A stretch of 64,000 bases of DNA, from positions 62,001-126,000 of the forward strand of contig CAKULK010000005.1 in the NCBI GenBank assembly GCA_934667275.1, given 5' to 3'. The position numbers and the translations under genes are program-made. A model generated the notes under the pieces. The model ran no database searches. It was not told the origin of the DNA and worked only from the letters and a program-made list of their open reading frames with translations. This document shows positions 51,701 through 60,984 of this stretch, one piece after another. Origin of the DNA: an uncultured Bacteroidales bacterium. Its GTDB lineage: Bacteria > Bacteroidota > Bacteroidia > Bacteroidales > Paludibacteraceae. How positions within the stretch are numbered: the first letter of the stretch is position 1; the number at the start of each line of letters is the position of its first letter.

Positions 51701-53827
51701 ATGAATATCTATCTTTCACACCGTCACACAAGTGCCTTCATAACGGCTTTATTTGCCTTCGCGCTTGTCTTTTTATCGGCATGTGGCAATGCCAAACCCG
51801 CCACCACAGCGGTAGAGGACCGCAATGCCGACACGCAGAACCCTATTATGCCTATTCACTACAAGGGCTCTTCCACGCACATCGTTCTCACTGATTATCT
51901 GCCGCAAACAAGCGTTTCCGACCAAATTTTTTACACCACCGACCCCTCCTACCGCGTCTCCGATGCCGCCAATGGGGAATTCGACCTCATGGGTGACAAC
52001 ACGCTGTCCGTACTCTCTGTACAGGTCAATGGCGCAAATTCCTATGACATTCCTATCCTCCCGCAACTACCTGCTGCAGAAGGACTTATCACTGTTTCTT
52101 GCACCGACTCAACGGTACTTCTCACCATTCGCAATCCCCATATTCACATAGGCGAATCGCGCATCCAATGGCGCACTTTTTGGCAAGACATGTGCCTTGG
52201 AGCCTATGCCGTCAATTTTGGCGAAGGCGACGAAGTGGCTACCATCCGCCTGCCCAAGGAGTGCCGTGAGTCCGCCGGACGCAGTTTTTTGCGCGTGTAT
52301 GCAGTGGCTAACGGGCTGTTGCTCAACGATATATTGGTTCCGTTGCAGGACGGCAAGCCTGTGACGAATGTTGCGCAACTCACGCGCCACGACGACCAAG
52401 CACAAGTGCTGTACTCGCTGATGATTGACCGTTTCCACAACGGCAACAAGGACAACGATTGGAAGATGAACAGCCCAGAAGTGCTGGATATTGTTGATTA
52501 TCAGGGCGGTGACATCAAGGGTATTCAAAAGAAGATAGAGGAGGGTTTCTTCGACGACCTCGGCATCACCACGATTTGGATTTCGCCTATCACGCAGAAC
52601 CCGTGGGACGCATGGGGCATGTATCCGTTCCCCAACGGCAACAAGTACGACCCGACCAAGACCTACACCCGCTACTCTGGTTATCACGGCTATTGGCCTA
52701 TCTATACCACGGTGATTGACAAGCGTTTCGGCACCGGCGAGGAGTTGCGCGACATGCTGGCGACTGCCCATGCGCATGGCATCAATGTGGTGCTGGATTA
52801 TGTGGCGAACCACCTGCATATCGAGTCGCCGGTCTATAAACAGCACCCGACATGGCACACCGACAGTATTCTGCCTGACGGGCGGCGCAACTTCGAGTTG
52901 TGGGACGATGCACGCCTCACCACGTGGTTTGATGTGCATATCCCGACCCTCGACTTGGAGCGCGAAGACGTGTATATGCCTATGACCGACTCGGCGTTGT
53001 ATTGGCTTGATAATTACGACTTTGACGGCTTCCGTCACGATGCCTGCAAGCATATCCCCGAATGCTATTGGCGCACGCTGGCGCACAAAATGAAGACCCG
53101 TTTCCCTGACCGGCATATATGGATGATTGGCGAGACCTACGGGTCACCCGAACTCATCAACACCTACGTCAAGAGCGGTATGCTGAACGCGCAGTTCGAC
53201 TTCAATGTCTATTTCGCAGCCATTCATGCGCTGTGCAACGACGGCAAGATGAGCGACATCGACCACGTGGTGCGCGAATCGATGGCAACGTATGGTGCAC
53301 ACCACACAATGGGCTGTATATCAGGCAATCACGACCAAGTGCGCTTTGCTTCGCTGGCTGGTGGCGGCATTCATTTTTGGGAGGACGGCAAGTATGAGGG
53401 TTGGACGCGCGAGGTAGGCCTGCTGCCCAACGACACACCCGCCGAGGAACGCGAGAGTCTTGCCCGCGAGGCATATCGCCGCGCCTTGCGGTTGGAGATG
53501 CTCAACCTCACCATTCCGGGCGTGCCGTGTATCTATCAGGGCGACGAATACGCCGAAGTGGGCGGCAATGACCCGGACAACCGCCATTGGATGCGCTTCA
53601 GCGGGCTCAGCCGGCAGGAGCAGGACTTCCGCGAGCAGGTGAAGAAACTGATAGACATTCGCCGCGGAAATATGGCACTGATGTACGGCGACTATATCCC
53701 CGTCAGCAGCAACGACGACACCATAGAGTTTGAACGCACCTATATGGGCGAAACCATTCACGTAAAAATAAGCAGAAATGAAGAAAGCAGTATTAGCATT
53801 AATGGCAATCGGGCTTTTGTCCTGTAA
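51701..53827 (+). CDS. GH13 alpha-amylase-family lipoprotein (cyclomaltodextrinase-like)
   Basis: A lipid-anchored glucan hydrolase. Lipobox LSAC with C28. Residues about 40-135 and 135-220 look like beta-sandwich domains of the cyclomaltodextrinase/neopullulanase N-terminal type. The TIM barrel starts near 232 (DQAQVLYSLMIDRFHNGN). GH13 conserved regions: DYVANH (367-371 area), FDGFRHDACKH with nucleophile D447, MIGETYG with acid/base E478, and GNHDQVRF with D545. All are intact. The likely substrates are starch-derived oligosaccharides or pullulan. The reading frame overlaps the next gene by 50 bp. Confidence 0.9.
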   Translation: MNIYLSHRHTSAFITALFAFALVFLSACGNAKPATTAVEDRNADTQNPIMPIHYKGSSTHIVLTDYLPQTSVSDQIFYTTDPSYRVSDAANGEFDLMGDNTLSVLSVQVNGANSYDIPILPQLPAAEGLITVSCTDSTVLLTIRNPHIHIGESRIQWRTFWQDMCLGAYAVNFGEGDEVATIRLPKECRESAGRSFLRVYAVANGLLLNDILVPLQDGKPVTNVAQLTRHDDQAQVLYSLMIDRFHNGNKDNDWKMNSPEVLDIVDYQGGDIKGIQKKIEEGFFDDLGITTIWISPITQNPWDAWGMYPFPNGNKYDPTKTYTRYSGYHGYWPIYTTVIDKRFGTGEELRDMLATAHAHGINVVLDYVANHLHIESPVYKQHPTWHTDSILPDGRRNFELWDDARLTTWFDVHIPTLDLEREDVYMPMTDSALYWLDNYDFDGFRHDACKHIPECYWRTLAHKMKTRFPDRHIWMIGETYGSPELINTYVKSGMLNAQFDFNVYFAAIHALCNDGKMSDIDHVVRESMATYGAHHTMGCISGNHDQVRFASLAGGGIHFWEDGKYEGWTREVGLLPNDTPAEERESLAREAYRRALRLEMLNLTIPGVPCIYQGDEYAEVGGNDPDNRHWMRFSGLSRQEQDFREQVKKLIDIRRGNMALMYGDYIPVSSNDDTIEFERTYMGETIHVKISRNEESSISINGNRAFVL

Positions 53828-54887
53828 TGGTTGCAACACCCCTCCCGACAACGAGAACAACCAACAGCCCTCCAACGACGACCCTTACATACCTGCACCC
53901 GTAGGCTCCTACGCCAAAGGGGCGGACATCTCATGGCTCACCGAGCAGGAGAATGACGGGGTGCTCTTCTACGACAGCCTTGGCAACGCCACCGAGTGCA
54001 TACGACTTTTGCGCGACAATGGCATGAACAGCGTCCGTCTGCGCGTCTGGGTCAACCACTCCACGGGCTGGTGCAACCTACCTGATGTGCTGGTGAAAGC
54101 CAAACGCGCTGCCGATTTGAAGTTGCGAATTATGATAGATTTTCATTACTCCGACTATTTCGCAGACCCAAGCAAGCAGAATACACCCGAGGCATGGAAG
54201 GACTACGACCTTGCACAACTCACCCAAGCCGTCACCGACCACACCACCGAGGTGCTCACCGCCCTGCGCGATGCGGGCATCACGCCTGAGTGGATACAGG
54301 TCGGCAACGAGACCCGTTGCGGTATGCTGTGGGACACGGGACGTTTGTGGAACGACCAAGGCGACCTGCCCAACGGTTGGAAGAACTACGCCCAACTCAC
54401 CACGGCGGGCTACGATGCGTGCAAACAAATCTTTCCCGATGCCCTCGTCATCGTGCATATTGACAATGCCTACGAAGACAACAACTGGTTCTTCCGCAAA
54501 CTGCGCCAGAACGGCGGAAAGTTCGACATGATTGGACTCAGCCACTACCCCATGATGAAAGAGTGGACGGGCAAAGACTGGCAGGAGACTAACCAACTGG
54601 CAGCCAACAACATAACACGCCTATACAACGAGTTCCGTTGCCCCGTTATGATTGCCGAGATAGGCACCCTCTCTGCCCAAGAAGCCACCGCCGTCAAGGT
54701 CATCAACGACATGCGCCAACGTGTCGATTCCCTCCCTTATATGAAAGGTATCTTCTACTGGGAGCCACAGGTGTATAATAGTTGGCGCCCAAAAGAGTAC
54801 ATCAGCCTCGGCTGGGGAGCCTACAATATGGGAGCATTCACCGCTCAAGGTCAGCCCAACGCCGCCCTCAAAGCATTATGGAAATAA
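53778..54887 (+). CDS. GH53 endo-beta-1,4-galactanase lipoprotein
   Basis: Cuts the beta-1,4-galactan side chains of pectin (type I arabinogalactan). Lipobox LLSC with C16, then a short linker. The catalytic barrel begins at GADISWLTEQENDG and shows RLRVWVNHSTGW, MIDFHYSDYFADP, acid/base E178 in QVGNETRCGMLW, and nucleophile E294 in MIAEIGTLSA. 369 residues is normal for GH53. The start lies inside the last 50 bases of the GH13 gene in another frame, an unusually long overlap. The following GH2 beta-galactosidase could finish the released galacto-oligosaccharides. Confidence 0.93.
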   Translation: MKKAVLALMAIGLLSCNGCNTPPDNENNQQPSNDDPYIPAPVGSYAKGADISWLTEQENDGVLFYDSLGNATECIRLLRDNGMNSVRLRVWVNHSTGWCNLPDVLVKAKRAADLKLRIMIDFHYSDYFADPSKQNTPEAWKDYDLAQLTQAVTDHTTEVLTALRDAGITPEWIQVGNETRCGMLWDTGRLWNDQGDLPNGWKNYAQLTTAGYDACKQIFPDALVIVHIDNAYEDNNWFFRKLRQNGGKFDMIGLSHYPMMKEWTGKDWQETNQLAANNITRLYNEFRCPVMIAEIGTLSAQEATAVKVINDMRQRVDSLPYMKGIFYWEPQVYNSWRPKEYISLGWGAYNMGAFTAQGQPNAALKALWK

Positions 54888-54914
54888 ATCATTGTCTATC
54901 AATCGTTTAGCACT

Positions 54915-57338
54915 ATGCACACTCTTCTTCTCGCCATCTCCACTCTGCTCACCTCGTGGCAGTTCGCCTTCGAGCAGACCGACCATCAGATGCCCGCACC
55001 CGCCGACAAGGCTTGGCAGCAGGTCACCATCCCCCACGACTGGGCGATATACGGACCATTCGACCGCCAGAACGACCTGCAGAACGTCACCGTCTGGCAG
55101 AACGGCGAGACCTTCCCCTCGCTCAAAACGGGGCGCACGGGCGGTCTCCCCTACATGGGCACCGCGTGGTACACCACGCACATCGCCCCGCTCACCGCGC
55201 CTTCCGACACCGCCACGCAGCGTTACACCCTGCTCTTCGACGGTGCCATGAATGAAGCCGAGGTCTATGTCAACGGGCAGAAAGCCGGCTATTGGCCCTA
55301 CGGCTACAACGCCTTCCACTGCGACATCACGCCCTACCTCCACACCGACGCGCCCAACCTCATCGCTGTCCGCCTCTGCAACCGCGAGCAGAGCAGCCGC
55401 TGGTACCCAGGCGCAGGGCTCTACCGCAACGTGCACCTCATCACCTCGCCGCGCACCCACGTACCCGTATGGGGCACCCACATCACCACCCCCTACGTCA
55501 CCGACCGGTTGGCATCCGTCAACCTCCGCACCCGCGTGGACAACGCCCTCGGCAGGCATATCACCCTCCGCACCACCCTCATCTGCAAAGCCACGGGCGA
55601 GGCTGTTGACTCCCTCACCAGCGACTACGACATCCGCCACAACCTCCCGCTCGAGCAGAACTTCACCCTCCCCACCCCGCTCCTCTGGTCGCCCGAGACG
55701 CCCCACCTCTACGAGGCGCGCACCTCGCTCTACGCCGATAGCGAATGGCAGGAGGATATCATCACCACCTTTGGCATTCGCAACGTGCAAATCGTCCCCA
55801 ACGTGGGTTTCATGCTCAATGGCAAGGTGCGTAAGTTCCAAGGTGTCTGCCTGCACCACGACCTTGGTCCCCTCGGTGCCGCCGTCAGCCACGATGCCAT
55901 CCGACGCCAACTGCTTCTGCTGCGCGACATGGGCTGCGACGCCATCCGCACCTCCCATAACATGCCCGCGCCCGAACTCATCGAACTGTGCGACTCCATG
56001 GGCTTCATGGTCATGTGCGAACCCTTCGACGAATGGGACTGGGGCAAGTGCGACAACGGCTACAGCCGTTTCTTCAACGAATGGGCGGAGCGCGACATGG
56101 TGAATATGCTCCACCATTTCCGCAACAACCCGAGCATCGTGATGTGGTCGGTCGGCAACGAAGTCCCCACCCAATGCGACCCGCAGGGCTATCGCGTGGC
56201 GAAGATGCTGCAGGACATCTGCATGCGCGAAGACGGCACGCGCCCTGTCACCGCAGGCATGGACCAAGTCTCCTGCGTGCTTGAAAACGGCTTCGCGAGC
56301 ATCCTTCAGGTGGTCGGACTCAACTACCGCCCGCACTGCTATGAGGAGGCGTACCGGCGCACCCCGCAGCGTCTCGTCCTCGGCAGCGAGACGGCGTCCA
56401 CCGTCTCCTCGCGCGGCGTCTATCTGCTCCCCGCCCTGCCCGACAACACCGAGACCATCACCAACATCGACCACCCGGGCGGCAACAGCCGCACCAACCA
56501 GAGTTCTTCCTACGACCTCCAATACTGCCCGTGGAGCAACCTGCCCGATGACGATTTCCGCAACATGGACGACTATCCTTGGACCATCGGTCAGTTTGTC
56601 TGGACGGGCTTCGACTACCTCGGCGAGCCCTCACCCTACGACACCGATGCTTGGCCCAGCCACTCCTCCTACTTCGGCATCATCGACCTCGCGGGCATTC
56701 CCAAGGACCGCTACTACCTCTACCGCGCCCGGTGGAACACGCGCGACCACACCACCCACCTGCTCCCCCACTGGAACTGGCACGCGGGCGACACCGTACC
56801 CGTTATGGCGTACACCGATGCCGACGAGGGCGAACTCTTCCTCAACGGCATCAGTCTCGGCAAGCGCACCAAACTCACCCGCGAGCAGGCTCAGGCGGCT
56901 GCCGCCAAAGGCGACCCGCTGGCTCTGCAACGCCGCTACCGCCTTATCTGGGACAGCATACCTTGGCAATCGGGCGAACTGCGTATCGTAACACCCTACG
57001 GCGAGGATGTCCGCCGCACCGCCGGCAAACCTCACCACATCGAGATGTACCTCGAGCCGCTCACCAACGCCGCTGACAACACCTTACATTTCGTACGCGT
57101 GCGCGTGTGCGACGCCGATGGCAACCTCTGCCCCGATGCCGACCAACTCATCCGCTTCGCCACCCGCGGCACAGGTCGCTTCCGCGCCGCTGCCAACGGC
57201 GATGCAGCCAACCTCGACCTCTTCCACCTCCCGCAACACCACGCCTTCTCGGGTGAACTCACTGCCATCATCGAAGGCAGTTGCACCCTCACGGCTACCG
57301 CCAAAGGATTAAAATCTGCTAAACTCATCATCAACTGA
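54915..57338 (+). CDS. GH2 beta-galactosidase-family glycoside hydrolase
   Basis: An exported exo-glycosidase of 807 residues. A hydrophobic but weakly charged start (HTLLLAISTLLTS) may act as a signal peptide. Then come the GH2 sugar-binding domain (about 30-180: WYPGAGLYRNVHL), immunoglobulin-like domain (about 185-290), and the TIM barrel with LRDMGCDAIRTSHN, acid/base E416 in VMWSVGNEVPTQ and nucleophile E492 in LVLGSETAS. A DUF4982-type and a further C-terminal beta domain finish it. The neighbouring galactanase suggests beta-galactosidase activity; the family also includes mannosidases and glucuronidases. Codon use is extremely C-rich at third positions, producing long open frames on the other strand that are not genes. 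Confidence 0.9.
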   Translation: MHTLLLAISTLLTSWQFAFEQTDHQMPAPADKAWQQVTIPHDWAIYGPFDRQNDLQNVTVWQNGETFPSLKTGRTGGLPYMGTAWYTTHIAPLTAPSDTATQRYTLLFDGAMNEAEVYVNGQKAGYWPYGYNAFHCDITPYLHTDAPNLIAVRLCNREQSSRWYPGAGLYRNVHLITSPRTHVPVWGTHITTPYVTDRLASVNLRTRVDNALGRHITLRTTLICKATGEAVDSLTSDYDIRHNLPLEQNFTLPTPLLWSPETPHLYEARTSLYADSEWQEDIITTFGIRNVQIVPNVGFMLNGKVRKFQGVCLHHDLGPLGAAVSHDAIRRQLLLLRDMGCDAIRTSHNMPAPELIELCDSMGFMVMCEPFDEWDWGKCDNGYSRFFNEWAERDMVNMLHHFRNNPSIVMWSVGNEVPTQCDPQGYRVAKMLQDICMREDGTRPVTAGMDQVSCVLENGFASILQVVGLNYRPHCYEEAYRRTPQRLVLGSETASTVSSRGVYLLPALPDNTETITNIDHPGGNSRTNQSSSYDLQYCPWSNLPDDDFRNMDDYPWTIGQFVWTGFDYLGEPSPYDTDAWPSHSSYFGIIDLAGIPKDRYYLYRARWNTRDHTTHLLPHWNWHAGDTVPVMAYTDADEGELFLNGISLGKRTKLTREQAQAAAAKGDPLALQRRYRLIWDSIPWQSGELRIVTPYGEDVRRTAGKPHHIEMYLEPLTNAADNTLHFVRVRVCDADGNLCPDADQLIRFATRGTGRFRAAANGDAANLDLFHLPQHHAFSGELTAIIEGSCTLTATAKGLKSAKLIIN

Positions 57339-57404
57339 CAACCGTGCCAAACAGCAAGGGATACGCAACCCATGCGCAACCCTTACGTAAAGGATAGACA
57401 ACAA
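57339..57404. repeat. 11-bp-period array between the GH2 and second GH13 genes
   Basis: Six blocks of 11: CAACCGTGCCA, AACAGCAAGGG, ATACGCAACCC, ATGCGCAACCC, TTACGTAAAGG, ATAGACAACAA. The third and fourth differ by one base. The array starts right at the GH2 stop and ends 16 bases before the next ATG. Confidence 0.6.
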
Positions 57405-57420
57405 ACAAACATAAACAACA

Positions 57421-58779
57421 ATGAAGAAACTCTTAATTTTTGCTCTTGGTCTGCTGGCACTCTCGTCCTGCACATCCAAGCCGCAGCCATGCTGCCAGCA
57501 CCGTCACACCGACTGGGCGTACGATGCCACTATCTACGAACTCAACACGCGGCAACTCACCCCCGAGGGCACCTTTGCCGCTGCCGAAGCCATGCTGCCC
57601 GAACTCCGCGACAATGGCATCGACATCATCTGGGTCATGCCATGCCAGCCCATCGGCAAACTCACCCGCAAGGGCACCCTTGGCAGTTACTACTCTATCG
57701 TTGACTATTGCCAAATCAATCCCGAGTTCGGCACACGCGCCGACTTCGAGCATTTCCTCGCCACGGCGCACCGTCTCGGCTTCAAAGTCATCCTCGACTG
57801 GGTGGCTAACCACACCGCGCCCGACAGCCCGTGGACGCTCAACGACGGGTGGCACTACCGCGACAGCCTCGGCAACCTCATGGTGCAGTACGACTGGACC
57901 GACATATCCAAACTCAACTACGACAACGAGGACATGCGCGCCGCTATGAAACAAGCCATGCACTGGTGGATGGACTCTATCGGCATCGACGGTTTCCGTT
58001 GTGATGTCGCCGGCGAAGTGCCCACCGACTTCTGGAACGACGCTATGGCAGAACTCCGCCAGTCGCACCCCGACATGTTCACACTCGCCGAGAATGAGGA
58101 CAAAGCACAGGAACTCACCGAGTCAGCATTCGACATGTACTATGGTTGGGAACTCCACCACCTTATGAACGCCGTAGCGCAGGGCAAGAGTACGGTTGAC
58201 GACCTTTGGGGCTACTTCGCCAAAGTCGATACCACACTCCGCCCCGAGGCTATCCGTATGAATTTCACCAGCAACCACGACGAGAACTCATGGAATGGCA
58301 CCGAGTTCGAGCGTATGGGCGACGGGGCTGAACTCTTCGCTGCCTTCACCTACGTGGTCCCCGGTATGCCGATGATTTACACAGGTCAACTCTCCGGCAA
58401 CCACCACCGCTTGTCGTTCTTTGAGAAAGACGTTATCGACCGCGTCCCCGACGCACCGCAATACGCTGTTTACAAGAACCTCAACGCTTTCCGTGCCAAC
58501 AACCGCGCCTTGTACAGCAACGAACTCGGCGCACCCATGCAGCGCATCGAGGCGGACAATGCCAACATCTTCGCCTGTGTTCGCCATCTGGAGTGCAAAA
58601 AATGTGGCGACAACACCGTTATCGCCATCATGAATATGTCCTCCGAACCGCAGACCGTCACCCTCAATCTGGGCGACTTCGCGGGCGAGTATCAATGTCT
58701 GTGCGGGAAAAAGGTGGCGCTCGATGCCAGCCACACCCTAACGCTTGAGCCTTGGCGTTACATGCTTCTTTCCAAGTAA
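57421..58779 (+). CDS. GH13 alpha-amylase lipoprotein
   Basis: A second lipid-anchored alpha-amylase-family enzyme, 452 residues. Lipobox LSSC with C17. The barrel begins at DWAYDATIYELNTRQLTPEGTF. Conserved GH13 regions: DWVANH (126-131), GIDGFRCDVAGE with nucleophile D195, FTLAENED with acid/base E224, and NFTSNHDENSW with D287. A short C-terminal beta domain follows. Without N-terminal extension it differs from the first GH13 protein and probably has another cutting pattern, for example malto-oligosaccharide-forming. Its last 42 bases overlap the convergent lipoprotein gene. Confidence 0.9.
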   Translation: MKKLLIFALGLLALSSCTSKPQPCCQHRHTDWAYDATIYELNTRQLTPEGTFAAAEAMLPELRDNGIDIIWVMPCQPIGKLTRKGTLGSYYSIVDYCQINPEFGTRADFEHFLATAHRLGFKVILDWVANHTAPDSPWTLNDGWHYRDSLGNLMVQYDWTDISKLNYDNEDMRAAMKQAMHWWMDSIGIDGFRCDVAGEVPTDFWNDAMAELRQSHPDMFTLAENEDKAQELTESAFDMYYGWELHHLMNAVAQGKSTVDDLWGYFAKVDTTLRPEAIRMNFTSNHDENSWNGTEFERMGDGAELFAAFTYVVPGMPMIYTGQLSGNHHRLSFFEKDVIDRVPDAPQYAVYKNLNAFRANNRALYSNELGAPMQRIEADNANIFACVRHLECKKCGDNTVIAIMNMSSEPQTVTLNLGDFAGEYQCLCGKKVALDASHTLTLEPWRYMLLSK

Positions 58780-59652
58780 TTTCCGAGCCGCGGCTTGCTC
58801 CTCGGTATCTTCGCCGTCAAGAGTCCAATCGTTCTCCACACGGCGCACCGAAAAGCCGTTGTCACCCTGATACACCAACTCGTAAACTTCGGTTTGCGAG
58901 TTGGTTTCGTTATGGTACCCTGCCGCCGTCAGATACAGCGTGTCCTGCGTATGCAGCATATACAAATCCGCCAAATCCTCGCTCTCTCTACCCTGCGACA
59001 GCATAGTGTTGATAAATCCGTACCGCTCGTAGTTCTCCACCACCTCCGAATAGTAGTAATCGGGATACCCGTAGTACCGCGTGTCTATCACCTCTTTCGT
59101 CTCTACGTCCCAGAAATACTTGTCGTTGTTCGACGGAGTCACTATCACTTTCGTCCCTGACCCTGCCACATCAAATGTAATATCCGACGCCACCGAATCC
59201 TTGGTGGTAAAGGGCTGCTTCACGATGGTTTTGATGGGGTGGTTGTGGCGGTTGTAGCACATCACGCACAGGTAGTAGTTCGTCTCGGGACGCAACAGTG
59301 CTTCGCTTCCCTCCATGGTACCGTTGTTCAGCATTTCGCGGAACGAAGGCGCGTCCTCCCCAAGCACTTCCTCGTAAATATCCTTCACTATCTCATACAA
59401 CTCCTTGTACATGCTGTTCAGGCTGTCTATCACTTCCCTTTCGCCTAAGCGGTTATAGTCCGCCACAGGCACCGCGTCACACACGTAATAGTAGTCGTAC
59501 GACTGCGGTGTCACCCTGTACAGCACTCCCGTAGCCTTCGGATAAACGATGTCTATATCTATGGTGGTGTCCGTTACCTCCACGCGGTTGCAACTTGCCA
59601 ACGCTGCCAGCAGCAGCGGCAGCAGTATCGCTGTTCGTATAGTCCGTTTCAT
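58738..59652 (-). CDS. Lipoprotein of unknown function
   Basis: A 304-residue lipoprotein (RTIRTAILLPLLLAALASC, lipidated Cys near residue 21). I do not recognise the mature part. It is rich in Tyr and acidic residues, with the stretch PQSYDYYYVCDAVPVADYNRLGEREVIDSLNSMYKEL and a beta-rich second half (TKVIVTPSNNDKYFWDVETKEV, DTLYLTAAGYHNETNSQTEVYELVYQGDNG). One pattern, 'LLRPETNYYLCVMCY', is like the fibronectin-type 'L.P.T.Y.v.v' strand, so an Ig/Fn3-like fold is possible. It is the last gene of the minus-strand operon and runs 42 bp into the end of the GH13 gene. Confidence 0.75.
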   Translation of the reverse strand: MKRTIRTAILLPLLLAALASCNRVEVTDTTIDIDIVYPKATGVLYRVTPQSYDYYYVCDAVPVADYNRLGEREVIDSLNSMYKELYEIVKDIYEEVLGEDAPSFREMLNNGTMEGSEALLRPETNYYLCVMCYNRHNHPIKTIVKQPFTTKDSVASDITFDVAGSGTKVIVTPSNNDKYFWDVETKEVIDTRYYGYPDYYYSEVVENYERYGFINTMLSQGRESEDLADLYMLHTQDTLYLTAAGYHNETNSQTEVYELVYQGDNGFSVRRVENDWTLDGEDTEEQAAARKLLGKKHVTPRLKR

Positions 59653-59661
59653 TATGTTTCC

Positions 59662-60981
59662 TTATTTCAGTTTCTGTGCCGTCTTGTAGATAAACACTAC
59701 CGCACCCCTCATATGGGTGCCGTAATGCCCGAAGTCGTACGATACATTCACGGGGTCGGTCTTTTGCCCTGCCTCACCGTCCGTAGGGTATGCCGTACGG
59801 AATTGGTTACGCAGAATATCCGAATTGATATACGGCACCGTTTGGTCGTCTAATGAATGGAACATATGCAGCGGAGCCTTCGGCACGAAGTTCGACGGCA
59901 CGCTGTTCTCCATCAACTCATAATAGAATCGGGCTGTCTCCTCCTTCTCACGGTTCATGGCGTTCTCTGTCAATATGTCGTGCAAATAATTAGAACCAAT
60001 CTTCTGATTGATTTCGTTGGTCGTGTATTTCTTCGAGTTCAGCCAATCCTCATAGTTGCTGAGCAATGGTTCTTTGAAGAAATACTCCATATCCAACTTC
60101 GGCGACATGCCCAGCGACATGCCCTGAATAATCATCGGCACCGCGCAAGGGATTCCCGTTTCGTCCTGCTCCACACAGAAATCGTATGTCCTTGCCACAT
60201 CGTACGGACCCGCACCAGCATACACCTGCTTAATCTTGAATTCGTTGGCGTATTCGGGATAAGTCTCTAACATTCGCATCACGTGCATCGTACATGCACC
60301 GCCCTGCGAGTAACCGAACAGGATTATCTCGTCCGACTGTAGCAGCAACTTCCTGTCTTCTATCAGCGTCATAGCCACACGGGCGATGTCTATCACGTTG
60401 CGCCCGCAGGTTTCCGCTTGCAGATACGGGTGCACCTTCTCTTTCGACACGCCGAAACCGATATAATCCGCTGCCACCACGCAGTAGCCGTAGGCGGCAT
60501 AGATCCCCTCAAAACTGTAGGTCTGGCTCGGTGCCTCACGGTCTGCCCCTATCGTATAGTGGCTGGCGAGTATCACATTGCGTATCTTACCGTCCTTAGG
60601 GTAAAAGATTTTGCCTGACACATCTATCGAATCCCCGTTCACATCCACGCTCTTATACGTTACCGCCACTTGGTGCACCTTTTCGCCAATCACGCCATCG
60701 GCCAACTCACGTATCAGGTCCATCGCAGTAATGGGACTCACACGGGCTACGCTGTCCGTCGTATCCTTGTCGTTGCTCGTCGGCATATCGTTCAGGCACT
60801 GGTCTTCGTATGTCTCCCATGGCACATTCGACATATCCTCATCGCCCTCGCTCAGCACCTCATACCCTACCCTTACCTTGTGGCTGTAGGTGTGGTAACT
60901 CCATTCTACATCGCCATGAGAGCAACTCATCATCACGGGCAGCACGCCTAACACTATCCCAAAAAGATTCTTTGTTTTCAT
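59662..60981 (-). CDS. Lipoprotein alpha/beta-hydrolase (esterase/lipase-like)
   Basis: A surface or periplasmic serine hydrolase of 439 residues. Lipobox MMSC with C20. The nucleophile elbow is FGYSQGGAC with S226. The probable acid is in MFHSLDDQTVPY and the catalytic His in FGHYGTHM near the C-terminus. The ADYIGFGVSKEKVHPYL segment and overall order resemble secreted lipases of the LIP family and related tannase-like esterases. The substrate is unknown. It lies 3 bp behind the outer-membrane protein gene and 9 bp before the unknown lipoprotein, so the three are co-transcribed. Confidence 0.85.
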   Translation of the reverse strand: MKTKNLFGIVLGVLPVMMSCSHGDVEWSYHTYSHKVRVGYEVLSEGDEDMSNVPWETYEDQCLNDMPTSNDKDTTDSVARVSPITAMDLIRELADGVIGEKVHQVAVTYKSVDVNGDSIDVSGKIFYPKDGKIRNVILASHYTIGADREAPSQTYSFEGIYAAYGYCVVAADYIGFGVSKEKVHPYLQAETCGRNVIDIARVAMTLIEDRKLLLQSDEIILFGYSQGGACTMHVMRMLETYPEYANEFKIKQVYAGAGPYDVARTYDFCVEQDETGIPCAVPMIIQGMSLGMSPKLDMEYFFKEPLLSNYEDWLNSKKYTTNEINQKIGSNYLHDILTENAMNREKEETARFYYELMENSVPSNFVPKAPLHMFHSLDDQTVPYINSDILRNQFRTAYPTDGEAGQKTDPVNVSYDFGHYGTHMRGAVVFIYKTAQKLK

Positions 60982-60984
60982 ATA

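Noticed and set aside
54876..56522. A 548-codon open frame on the minus strand opposite the GH2 gene
   Set aside because: The GH2 frame has clear catalytic motifs. The opposite frame arises from extreme C preference at third codon positions, is Val/Ala/Gly-rich, matches nothing and has no promoter.
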